NCBI RefSeq assembly: GCF_026212465.1
Contig: NC_080056.1
Span: 25,749,249 to 25,813,248, forward strand
Direction of reading: 5' to 3'
Origin: Amaranthus tricolor
Taxonomy: Eukaryota > Streptophyta > Magnoliopsida > Caryophyllales > Amaranthaceae
DNA: 64,000 nt
Shown here: positions 15,001-22,981 of the stretch, one piece after another
How positions within the stretch are numbered: position 1 is the first letter of the stretch
Layout of the letters: each line of letters begins with the position of its first letter
The notes under the pieces: generated by a model
Databases searched by the model: none
Told to the model about the DNA's origin: nothing
Seen by the model: only the letters and a program-made list of their open reading frames with translations
Translations under genes and position numbers: made by a program

Positions 15001-15445
15001 GCAAAGTTGGTTTGTTTTGCACGAAACATGGCACACAACTCTATTTAATATATATTATTGTGTGGAAGTGGTTAGACTTGAAAATCATAGTCATATGCTA
15101 GAAATTACGTGTTAAGTTGCGATTTTATGCGTTTTTAAAGTTTTTTGGCACTTTTGTGCATAAAGTAGCTCAAACTTGGTTTGTTTTGCACGAAACATGG
15201 CACACAACACTATTTGGTATGTATTATTGTGTTGAAGTGGTTAGAAATGAAAATCATACTCATATGCTAGAAATTATGTGTTAAATTGCGATTTTAAGAG
15301 TTTTTAAGCGTTTTTGGCGTTTTTCGCATAAAGTAGCAAACTTTGTTTGTTTTGCACGAAACTTGGCACACAAAACTATTTGGTATATATTATTGTGTTT
15401 AAGTGGTTAGAATTGAAAATCATAGTCAAATGCTAGAAATTACGT
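1..15445 (+). repeat. Satellite DNA array, ~168-bp monomer, forward orientation (left block)
   Basis: Uninterrupted head-to-tail tandem array of about 92 AT-rich monomers of 167-170 bp. Landmarks recurring in each monomer, in order, are ACACAACACTATTTGGTATA, a GTGGTTAGAATTGAAAATCA block, CATATGCTAGAAATTACGTG, a T-tract-rich stretch, GCGCATAAAGTAGCTCAAAC and TTGGTTTGTTTTGCACGAAA. Copies differ by scattered substitutions and 1-bp indels in T runs. All copies point the same way; the array is cut at 15445 just after ATTACGT by the retrotransposon LTR. Nucleosome-sized satellites of this kind are typical of plant centromeric, pericentromeric or subtelomeric heterochromatin, but nothing here decides which. 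I do not recognise a named family. Short ORFs of 60-90 codons occur because one conserved stop per monomer is the main interruption; I do not regard them as genes. Confidence 0.97.
733..14413 (+). repeat. Higher-order repeat organisation of left array (basic ~2.53-kb 15-mer)
   Basis: A diagnostic monomer variant containing CATAGTCATAGTC starts at 733, 4112, 6142, 8677, 11210 and 14413. The spacings are 3379, 2030, 2535, 2533 and 3203 bp, close to 20, 12, 15, 15 and 19 monomers. The two near-identical 15-mer spacings suggest the base unit; the others equal it plus 5, minus 3 and plus 4 monomers. A second marker, ACTTAGGACAC, is repeated about 845 bp apart near 2.02 and 2.87 kb, which locates a 5-monomer tandem duplication inside the 20-mer. 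It recurs near 7.43 and 9.97 kb, again one 15-mer apart. Confidence 0.8.
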
Positions 15446-15466
15446 TGAAAGTTAATAGGAGGTTGA

Positions 15467-15500
15467 ATACTCTCTAGAGGGGGGGGTGAATAGAGAGTAT
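15467..15500 (-). other. Hairpin near the outer end of the 3' LTR
   Basis: A perfect 10-bp inverted repeat, ATACTCTCTA and TAGAGAGTAT, surrounds a 14-base loop containing a run of eight G (C on the element's sense strand). It is identical in the other LTR at 24792-24825, where the position falls at the end of U5 in the genomic RNA. Confidence 0.75.
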
Positions 15501-16049
15501 GGGCTTTTAAAAATTTCGGTCAGAATGTTTTCTCAAGAGTTTGAGGGAGTCTGTCAAAACTAGTTTCTGGAACAGTTTTATGCAATTCGTAAACAATAAC
15601 GTATGTGCGGAAGATAAACTATAAAGAATAACACACGATATGTTAACGAGGTTCGGTTCTCAACAACCTACTCCCCGCCTATGGGTTCTCTTCCAACCCG
15701 TAGGATTTAAACGCCTTTTATTAATCCGACTTTAATACAACCAAGAAGATCTCACTATCTCCTCTCACCACGTTCTTCCCCTTGAAGAACCGTAATACAA
15801 GTCCCTTTAATAAAAGCAAAATCCCAAATCTCACAATAGAGATTCACAAGTTGAACACTTTAAAAAGTATTCTCAATTAGGCGTATTGATTTTAATCTAA
15901 CTCTTTTAAACTCTAAAGTCCTATTACAATTGTAAGAGTTAGATGAACTAAGGATTACAACACTTAGAGAATTTCTCAAAAGCTTAAGTCAAGAGAGAAA
16001 GAATAAGAATAGGAGCGTAGGTATATCCTCAATTCTGGAATGAAGCCTC

Positions 16050-16058
16050 ATATATATA
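16050..16058 (-). promoter_or_regulatory. TATA-box candidate in 3' LTR
   Basis: ATATATATA within CCTCATATATATAGTG gives a sense-strand TATATATA followed by GAGGC. It lies about 920 bp into the LTR counted from its U3 end, a sensible place for a promoter in a 1.5-kb LTR. The same site is present in the other LTR. A start site would lie roughly 25-35 nt further in the minus direction. Inferred from composition and position only. Confidence 0.5.
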
Positions 16059-16979
16059 GTGTTACGCCTCAACACTTTTAGTAAAAACAAGAAGGCTCCT
16101 TGTCCGTTAATTTTTGATGACTTGGTCAATCTGCGCCTGTCTCAAGATCTTGAACTATATCTTCAAACTGACGTGTACTGACAGCTAAAATAATTTCGTC
16201 ATTGTGTGCTGTAATTTGTCTTTAATATCCAATGCTAAGCTGCCACGTTAGTACTTAAACAAGATATTGAACACTTAAGCACAAACCAGAAATCATCAAT
16301 AATCAAAACCAAATTAATTTTTTCAAATTAATTTCTATATTTGAGATAGCCGTAAATAGTCATTTCTATTTTTAGTATTAATTCAAATAAAATCATATTA
16401 ATAGAAAATACTATTGTTAGCATATTGAATACTTCATCAACAAATATATCCGCATAGATAATAAGTAAAATTCATGTACTTGGATTATATTTATTTACCA
16501 AATTAAATCAATCAAATATTTAAAAACAATTTTAAATATTCAAACGTTTATTATTGAAACGTGTAATAAACCTTTATCCTTAATTTCGAATAACAGCAAG
16601 AATAATTTCAATGGACCTTAACCTATTAAAATATTTCAAATATAATTTTAAGGAACCTTAACCTATTAAAATATTTCAAATGTTATTACGAAATTAATCA
16701 GGTTATGAATATAATAATCCTTCAAGACTTTGAAACTTATCTCAAGTCTTAAAATCAACTTAAGCTCTTAAATCATAATTCAGCGTTTTAGAACTTAAAT
16801 GCATATAACATTTATCAAACATATAACAAATATGATTTTATCATCATTAACATATAACAAACTTTAAGATAATATGTGTTTTGAATTATCATCATTAAAT
16901 TTAATTCATTTTATCATTATTAAAGAGAATTGAGTCTTCAATTCCCCTTTTAACATTATATAAGAGAATTGAGTCTTCA

Positions 16980-16990
16980 ATCTCCCCCTT
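16980..16990 (-). promoter_or_regulatory. Polypurine tract (PPT) for plus-strand DNA priming
   Basis: On the minus strand AAGGGGGAGAT directly precedes the LTR start TGAAGACTC. A purine-rich run abutting the 3' LTR is the standard primer for second-strand synthesis, and its position fixes the inner LTR boundary at 16979/16980. Confidence 0.9.
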
Positions 16991-17537
16991 GATGAAAGTC
17001 AAAACCATATTTTCTTAAATCATATTTCTAAGCCATTATAAATTGAAAAACATGATAAGAAAGACAATCAGAATGTTCTTTCAAGATGTTGAAAACAGTT
17101 TCAAAACAGAACAGTTAATTGTTATTCACAAGTAAGTAAGTGACTAATCATATTACATGCAAATACATGATTATCAAATATTATAAATATGAATAATAAT
17201 CAAAGCAAAAAAATTTATCAAATAATCAATGATCAATAATCAGCACAAAAAAAAAATCAATAATCAGATCAAAAACATCAATATATATAATCAGAACATG
17301 AGCACAGAATATGCATCGTAAACATGCATCATAAACATCTAACAATCATAAACATCTAACAACAAACCATATTTAGCAATTCAACATATCATCTATAATA
17401 CAGTATTAGCAACATAATCATATTCAGAGCATCATAAAGATATGTCAAGTAAAACAATAACAATGTCAATGTATATGATATGAACATGTAATCAGCACAA
17501 ATGATATGAACATGTAATCAGCACAAATAAAATAAAT

Positions 17538-17549
17538 CTCCCCCTTTTT
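17538..17549 (-). promoter_or_regulatory. Extra PPT-like tract in the 3' untranslated region
   Basis: The plus strand reads CTCCCCCTTTTT, so the element's sense strand has AAAAAGGGGGAG, the same purine core as the PPT at 16980. Beside it, TTTTGACTTTCATC (17546-17559) is the exact reverse complement of GATGAAAGTCAAAA next to the true PPT (16991-17004). Additional polypurine tracts are a described habit of Sireviruses; function here is not shown. Confidence 0.55.
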
Positions 17550-17685
17550 GACTTTCATCAAAAAGTAAACAAGGAGTAAAATGTTGGGATTGTGAAAAGT
17601 TAACCAAAATATTTGTTTGCCGAAATGTTGAAATTGTTTAGCCATAACAAAATAAAATAGTTCATTAAACAACAACCATCAAAGA

Positions 17686-19104
17686 TTACTTTCTAGATCT
17701 GGTTTTCCTTCTCTTGGAAGTTCTGCCAGATGAGATAGTATCTGTAACAGTTGGTGATATGGTCTGAAGTGGAGTTACCATGACAATCTCTTCTTCTTCC
17801 TTCTCTTTTTCCTTTTCAGGCATCTTCTCAGCCTCTACCTCTTTTTCAGCCTTTACCGCTTCTTGCTCCGTCCCTTTCTCTGGCTCTGCCTCTTTCTCTT
17901 GCTCTGCCTCTTTATGCTTTTCTTCTGGCTTCTCAAACTCTTGTGGTTCAGCAGTCCCTTCCTGAACAGTCTCCTCCACAACCACATCTTCTACAACCAT
18001 TCCTTTCATTTCTTTCATGAATGTGTCTAACATATATGTTAACACAGACACTTTATCATGCAAATCCAGTAAGGAAGTTTTAACTTCACCTACCTCTACT
18101 TCAAGAGATTGTAGATAAGAAATGGTAGTGTGTTCTTTTAAATGAGGTTCAAGTCTAGAAAGCCGTTTACCATGTATCTTTCTTAAATTATCTTTTTCAT
18201 CACAGGACAAATTTGAAAACAGATCATATTTGCCATTTACTTTGAAGATACCAAGAGCAGGAAGACTATCTTTAGACAATGACATAGGACCAGAATGATC
18301 TACTTCCTCCATATCAGAGAGTAAACCAAAGTGATCAAAGATTAATGTCAGTAGATTAGCATAGGGCAGTGCACAATTTCGGTTATGTGAGACACAAAAC
18401 CTCATTGTAGAGAAAATTATTGCAGCAAAATCAACATTTTTCATGGAGGCAATTTTCCACATCAAAATTAAATGAGCATCGGTTACTAGTTCACAAGATG
18501 AGTTCCTAGAGAAAACGGTTCTGACCAAAACATAATGCAACAGTTTTCCACTAAGATTCAAGGCATTGTGAGTTAATTGTTTGACAGAGGAGGAATTTGA
18601 ATATGATTCTAGAAGAAAAAGATCTTTAGCATTTTGCAATGCCAAAATATGTGGAGTTTTATCATCATCAGCATGTGAAAATTTCAGCAGGTCATTGATT
18701 AGGGTTTTAGAAATCTTAATTTCTTTTCCTTTCATAAAACTTCTTAAAATCTGATTTCCATTTTCTATTATGAAAGATAAATTGGAATAGAAGATTCTAA
18801 CCAATGTAGGGTAAGAGATAAAACCTGGATTAAGAAACAAACCTGGAGTTGATTGAATAAAAGAAGAAATAATCTCAAGGTCTTCAAATAAAAAGAAGTT
18901 GTAATTAAGAACATCAACATATGATAGTGAACGATTTTTAAAGATATCTATCCATCTTCCATATGCTGTATAGTTCTCAAACCAATCTTTAGAAACATTT
19001 GAAAAATTTACTGGAGAGGGAACAGAAGGTGAAATAGGTTCTGTTATAGGCGTAGATGATTCTCCTTTCTCCAACTTAGAAATAGACTTTCTTTTGGGTG
19101 CCAT
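17686..19104 (-). CDS. ORF3: envelope-like / putative plant transposon protein of the Sirevirus-like element
   Basis: A 472-residue protein encoded downstream of pol in the same orientation, separated from it by about 550 bp. The start ATG at 19104 has a G at +4 and is followed by a basic N-terminus (MAPKRKS). Residues ~36-300 form a compact region with LVRIFYSNL near 101-109 and KGKEIKISKTLINDLLKF near 125-142, resembling the plant-transposon domain found in many dicot 'envelope-like' ORFs. Residues ~325-370 look coiled-coil forming, ~371-440 are rich in Glu and Lys, and the C-terminus is strongly basic (RTSKRRKTRSRK, 461-472), like a nuclear localisation signal. I see no signal peptide and no convincing membrane segment, so a fusogenic envelope role is not supported. 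The frame is intact. How it is translated (subgenomic or spliced RNA) is unknown. Family assignment is by resemblance only. Confidence 0.75.
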   Translation of the reverse strand: MAPKRKSISKLEKGESSTPITEPISPSVPSPVNFSNVSKDWFENYTAYGRWIDIFKNRSLSYVDVLNYNFFLFEDLEIISSFIQSTPGLFLNPGFISYPTLVRIFYSNLSFIIENGNQILRSFMKGKEIKISKTLINDLLKFSHADDDKTPHILALQNAKDLFLLESYSNSSSVKQLTHNALNLSGKLLHYVLVRTVFSRNSSCELVTDAHLILMWKIASMKNVDFAAIIFSTMRFCVSHNRNCALPYANLLTLIFDHFGLLSDMEEVDHSGPMSLSKDSLPALGIFKVNGKYDLFSNLSCDEKDNLRKIHGKRLSRLEPHLKEHTTISYLQSLEVEVGEVKTSLLDLHDKVSVLTYMLDTFMKEMKGMVVEDVVVEETVQEGTAEPQEFEKPEEKHKEAEQEKEAEPEKGTEQEAVKAEKEVEAEKMPEKEKEKEEEEIVMVTPLQTISPTVTDTISSGRTSKRRKTRSRK

Positions 19105-19559
19105 GAAAACAATCTTTTGAAAGCTTTGAAGAGGATGAATGAAGATGACGGTTTTGATAAGAAAATCAGAAGAAGTTGATGTGAGGGAAACAGAAATGCA
19201 CTTCTCTTTCTATTAAAGGGAATTAGTACAATGCATGTATACTAGCATTGAATTGATTTGACAATTCAAGAGGAATGCAAAAGATTTGTAATTGACCGGT
19301 TAGTGTGAATGCAATTGAACCAAATTCATGAACAATATTTTAATGCATGGACTTTTAAAATAAAATTTAGGCAAACAATTTTTATTTTTTTAAAAAAAAA
19401 ATAATTAAATATCCTTTATTGATTAAAGGTATTTAATCGTAAATCCCATTTTAATATAAAACAAATAATTTTCAAGATATTGAAATTAAATTTTCAATTC
19501 TCAAATTCATGCATAAACACACATATATTATCAATCAAACACATAAACATAATGTAATG

Positions 19560-19570
19560 CTCCCCCTTAA
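19560..19570 (-). promoter_or_regulatory. Extra PPT-like tract in the pol-ORF3 spacer
   Basis: The sense-strand sequence TTAAGGGGGAG is identical to the one at 19650-19660 and shares the AAGGGGGAG core of the functional PPT. Role unproven. Confidence 0.5.
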
Positions 19571-19649
19571 CACATACTTAGTATTAAGTAACAATTTATG
19601 TTTAACAACTTAACTGATTTATTAAAAATACCGTTATTCTTCGTGATTA

Positions 19650-19660
19650 CTCCCCCTTAA
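19650..19660 (-). promoter_or_regulatory. PPT-like tract immediately after the pol stop codon
   Basis: The sense-strand TTAAGGGGGAG begins two bases after the pol TGA (19664-19662). It sits where a PPT would be in a copia element lacking ORF3, so it may be an accessory PPT or a relic of the ancestral end of the internal region. Confidence 0.55.
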
Positions 19661-19661
19661 T

Positions 19662-22600
19662 TCATGCAACATCATTTAGCATGCCAAGTTCCATACGTAT
19701 ATAGGCAAAACGTTCAGTACTCAAAGGTTTTGTAAATATATCCGCTAACTGATTTTCAATAGGTATAAAGGATAAAGAAATGTTACCTTTTTCAGCATGA
19801 TCCCTAATGAAATGGTGACGTACCTCAATGTGTTTAGTACGAGAATGTTGGACAGGATTCTTAGTAATACAAATAGCACTAGTATTATCACATTTTATTG
19901 GAATGCCTTTGAGATCAATTCCAAGATCTCGAAGTTGTTGAGCGATCCATAAAATTTGAGAGCAACAAGCACCTGCGGCTATGTATTCAGCTTCAGCTGT
20001 AGATAAAGCAACTGAATTTTGCTTTTTAGAATACCATGAAATTAATGAATTTCCTAAGAATTGACACGATCCTGAAGTACTTTTTCTATCAACCTTGTAT
20101 CCAGCATAATCAGCATCTGAAAAACCAATCAAACCAAAATTTCCACAACTAGGGTACCATAGACCGAAGTCTTTAGTCCCATTCAAATATCTAAAGATTC
20201 TCTTAACTGCTGTTAAGTGAGATTCTTTTGGGTTAGCTTGAAAACGAGCACATAAGCAGACACTAAACATAATGTCAGGACGACTAGCAGTTAAATACAA
20301 TAAAGAACCAATCATACCTCTATAAGTCTTTTGATCAACGCTCTTACCATTAAGATCTTGGTCTAGACTTAGCGTTGAACTCATAGGTGTATTAGCTTCT
20401 CTACATTGATCCATATTGTACTTCTTTAGCAAATCTCTAACATATTTACTTTGACAAATAAATATGCCATCTTTCTTTTGCTTTATTTGAAGTCCAAGAA
20501 AGAATGTTAAGTCTCCCATCATGCTCATTTCAAATTCCTTGCACATAATCTCAGAAAATTCCTTGCACAAAGAATCATTAGTAGCTCCAAACAAAATATC
20601 ATCAACATATACTTGAACAATAAGAATATCTTTTCCTTTCGTTTTAATGAAAAGTGTTTTATCAATTTTTCCTCGTTGAAATTCATTTTCAAGTAAATGC
20701 GAGCTAAATCTGTCATACCAAGCTCTTGGAGCTTGTTTCAAGCCATATAGCGCTTTGTTTAGTTTGAAAACATGATTAGGTGAATCAGATTTTTCAAAAC
20801 CTGGAGGTTGTTTAACATACACTTCCTCTTGTAAATATCCATTTAAGAAAGCACATTTAACATCCATTTGATAAAGTTTAATATTCATATAAGAAGCAAA
20901 AGCAAGCATAATACGGATAGATTCTAACCTTGCAACTGGTGCAAAAGTTTCATCATAATCTATACCTTCTTCTTGATTATATCCTTGAGCTACCAATCTT
21001 GCTTTATTCCTTACAATGTCTCCATCCTCATTGAGTTTATTGCGAAAGACCCATCTAGTTCCAATAATAGTACGATCTAGAGGTCTTTCAACTAGATTCC
21101 AAACTTTGTTCCTTTCGAATTCATTCAATTCATTTTGCATAGCAATGATCCACTCTGGTTCTTTTAATGCTTCTTTAACATCCTTTGGTTCTATTAGAGA
21201 AACAAAAGCAGAAAATGCACATAAATTTTTAAGAGAGGATCGAGTTTGCGTACCTTTGTTTGGATTACTTATAATATTTTCTAGAGGATGTTGAGATGAC
21301 ATTCTAATTCTTCTTCGTAGTATGGATGGTGATGGTGTGTTTTCATTCAAAGAATTTATACTTACTTCATTCGAGGAATTTTTAATTGGAGTATCTAAAT
21401 CAGTATGTTCAGGAACTGTTTCAAGTTCTTGAGGTTGGGTCTCAAGATCAGACTGTGAGTCTTCAATGTTTTCAATCAATTTTCCTTTATCATCATCAAG
21501 ACTTTGTATGGTATCCTGCATGTTATTCCTTTTAGTAGCACTAATATTATTATCCAGTTCATCATCACTCAAATCATCAAAGTGTTTATTAAGGTTTAAC
21601 TCTTTAAATCCTTCACTTAATGTTCCATTCTCGGATTCATCAAAAACAACATGTATACTTTCTTCAACTATACTTGTACGTTTGTTTAGCACTCTATAAG
21701 CTTTACTGTTCAAGGAGTATCCAAGGAATATACCTTCATCACTTCTAGCATCAAATTTACCTAGATTATCTTTACCATTATTATGAATAAAACATTTACA
21801 ACCAAATGGTCTAAGGTATGCTATATTCGGCTTTCTTCCTTTGAATAACTCATAAGGGGTTTTCTTAAGTATGGGTCTTATAAGGCATCTATTCAAGACA
21901 TAATTAGCTGTGTTAACAGCCTCAGCCCAATAGTGTTTAGCTAATCCATTTTCAATAAGCATCGTTCTAGCCATCTCTTCTAAGGTTCGATTTTTCCTTT
22001 CAACCACACCGTTTTGTTGGGGTGTCCTAGGAGCTGAAAAGTTATGGGTTATTCCATATTTTTCACAAAAGGAATCAAAGCCTAATTGATCAAACTCTCT
22101 CCCATGGTCACTTCTAATCGAAACTATTGGAAGGTTCAGTTGAGTCTGCATCTCTTTACAACGTCTTGAGAACGGTTTCAAGGCTTCACTTTTATCCTTC
22201 AAAAAATCAACCCACGTAAATCTAGAATAATCATCAACTGTAACTAAGATGTAAGATTTACCTCTTATGCTCCGCACACGCATTGGTCCACATAAATCAA
22301 TATGTAAGAGTTCACATGGTCTAGATGTACTTACCATTTTCTTCGGTTTGAATGAACTTCTTACTTGTTTACCTTTAATGCATGCGTCACAAGCAGGACT
22401 TTGTTTATAGTCAAGAGCTGGAAGTCCCTTAACTAAATCTTTACTTACCAACTCATGCATGGTGTGAGTATTAATATGACCAAGACGTCTATGCCATAGA
22501 TTTGGATTATCCGTAATAGCTTTCAAACACTTAAAATTCTCAGCTGCAATTTCGTTAGTATGCAAGGCATAAACATTATCATGTCTAAGGGCAGTAATGA

Positions 22601-22901
22601 AAGTATCACCGGTATTAGGATTTTTAACAATACATTTTTCTTTATCAAATATCACTTCATTACCTTTATCACATAGTTGAGACACACTTAGCAAATTAAA
22701 TTTTAGACCTTCAACTAAATAAACATTGTCAATAGTTTTAGATGGATTCTTACCGATTTTACCAATGCCTAAAATTTTGCATTTACCTTTATCTCCTAAG
22801 GTGATCGAGCCATTGCATTTTTCTTTTATTTCAGAAAATAAAGAACTTTTACGACTCATATGTCTCGAGCATCCACTATCTAAAATCCATTTCTGTTTAT
22901 C
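19662..22901 (-). CDS. pol: Pol polyprotein (protease C-part, integrase, reverse transcriptase, RNase H)
   Basis: The open frame runs from just after an in-frame TAG (22904-22902) to TGA at 19664-19662, 1079 residues. The first ATG is at 22859, but the protease catalytic motif DSGCSRHM lies upstream of and across it, so I start at 22901 and expect fusion to gag rather than initiation at the ATG. Residues below count from that ATG. Integrase has a zinc-binding H123, H128, C157, C160, and a DD35E triad D188, D251, E287 within [14 protein letters not shown]. Reverse transcriptase spans ~570-830, with D666 in [12 protein letters not shown] and YVDD at 751-754. RNase H spans ~910-1045, with SDADYAG, STAEAEY and KCDNTSA; the end carries [10 protein letters not shown]. 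The region ~410-520 between integrase and RT is acidic and low-complexity, as usual. All catalytic residues I can check are present, and there are no internal stops. Confidence 0.93.
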   Translation of the reverse strand, partial: DKQKWILDSGCSRHMSRKSSLFSEIKEKCNGSITLGDKGKCKILGIGKIGKNPSKTIDNVYLVEGLKFNLLSVSQLCDKGNEVIFDKEKCIVKNPNTGDTFITALRHDNVYALHTNEIAAENFKCLKAITDNPNLWHRRLGHINTHTMHELVSKDLVKGLPALDYKQSPACDACIKGKQVRSSFKPKKMVSTSRPCELLHIDLCGPMRVRSIRGKSYILVTVDDYSRFTWVDFLKDKSEALKPFSRRCKEMQTQLNLPIVSIRSDHGREFDQLGFDSFCEKYGITHNFSAPRTPQQNGVVERKNRTLEEMARTMLIENGLAKHYWAEAVNTANYVLNRCLIRPILKKTPYELFKGRKPNIAYLRPFGCKCFIHNNGKDNLGKFDARSDEGIFLGYSLNSKAYRVLNKRTSIVEESIHVVFDESENGTLSEGFKELNLNKHFDDLSDDELDNNISATKRNNMQDTIQSLDDDKGKLIENIEDSQSDLETQPQELETVPEHTDLDTPIKNSSNEVSINSLNENTPSPSILRRRIRMSSQHPLENIISNPNKGTQTRSSLKNLCAFSAFVSLIEPKDVKEALKEPEWIIAMQNELNEFERNKVWNLVERPLDRTIIGTRWVFRNKLNEDGDIVRNKARLVAQGYNQEEGIDYDETFAPVARLESIRIMLAFASYMNIKLYQMDVKCAFLNGYLQEEVYVKQPPGFEKSDSPNHVFKLNKALYGLKQAPRAWYDRFSSHLLENEFQRGKIDKTLFIKTKGKDILIVQVYVDDILFGATNDSLCKEFSEIMCKEFEMSMMGDLTFFLGLQIKQKKDGIFICQSKYVRDLLKKYNMDQCREANTPMSSTLSLDQDLNGKSVDQKTYRGMIGSLLYLTASRPDIMFSVCLCARFQANPKESHLTAVKRIFRYLNGTKDFGLWYPSCGNFGLIGFSDADYAGYKVDRKSTSGSCQFLGNSLISWYSKKQNSVALSTAEAEYIAAGACCSQILWIAQQLRDLGIDLKGIPIKCDNTSAICITKNPVQHSRTKHIEVRHHFIRDHAEKGNISLSFIPIENQLADIFTKPLSTERFAYIRMELGMLNDVA

Positions 22902-22981
22902 CTACAAAACAAAAAAAATAACCTTTCTCAACCTAACTAGACTATTCAAGTGACAAATTTGGGATCTTAATTAGGATAGAC
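22902..22981 (-). other. Gag/pol junction: intron-like 80-nt segment
   Basis: gag stops at 22969-22967 and pol lies in another frame, closed upstream by stops. On the minus strand this segment starts GTCTAT (at 22981), is AT-rich, and ends in a long T run then TTTTGTAG (22902), a very good plant 3' splice site. Its removal would put gag and pol in one frame directly upstream of the protease active site. The 5' site (ATG then GTCTAT) is a weak match to the consensus. Alternatives are programmed frameshifting, or decay of a once-continuous linker by indels. Splicing is inferred, not shown. Confidence 0.45.

Larger units (their letters stand above)
15446..16979 (-). repeat. 3' LTR of the retrotransposon (1534 bp)
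   Basis: On the plus strand it runs from TGAAAGTTAATAGG to GAGTCTTCA; read in the element's direction it begins TGAAGACTC and ends CTTTCA, the canonical TG...CA termini. It matches the copy at 24771-26297 almost throughout. By eye I find about six substitutions (for example CGTAATAC against CGTATTAC, AAGAATAGG against AAGTATAGG), two single-A indels, and one block where 16840-16858 (19 bp) replaces a different 10 bp at 26167-26176. These account exactly for the 7-bp length difference. A minus-strand AATAAA at 15722-15717 is a possible polyadenylation signal. Its promoter would fire leftwards into the satellite. Confidence 0.95.
16980..17685 (-). other. 3' untranslated region of the element, AT-rich
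   Basis: About 700 bp between the ORF3 stop and the 3' LTR. It is very AT-rich, with repeated AATCATAAACATC-like and AATAATCAG-like segments, and contains the PPT at one end and an extra polypurine tract near 17538. A 69-codon minus-strand frame at 17466-17675 lies here, but has low-complexity composition and no recognisable domain, so I do not call it a gene. Confidence 0.7.
19105..19661 (-). other. Spacer between pol and ORF3, with two PPT-like tracts
   Basis: About 557 bp, AT-rich, without a credible ORF. It includes poly-A/T runs near 19380-19400 and two identical 11-mers CTCCCCCTTAA. It probably holds the upstream region or leader for ORF3 expression, but I see no clear TATA box or splice site that decides this. 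Confidence 0.6.

Noticed and set aside
1..15445. CENP-B-box-like match TTCGTGCAAAACAAA in monomers (in reverse orientation on the left)
   Set aside because: Only the first half of the mammalian CENP-B box fits; the CGGG half is absent, and there is no reason to expect this protein-DNA pair in a plant satellite.
17466..17675. 69-codon minus-strand ORF after ORF3
   Set aside because: It lies in the AT-rich 3' untranslated region, overlaps an extra polypurine tract, and shows no recognisable motif.
22859..22859. Independent translation start of pol at this ATG
   Set aside because: It would remove the protease catalytic Asp-Ser-Gly encoded just upstream; copia pol is normally made as a Gag-Pol fusion.
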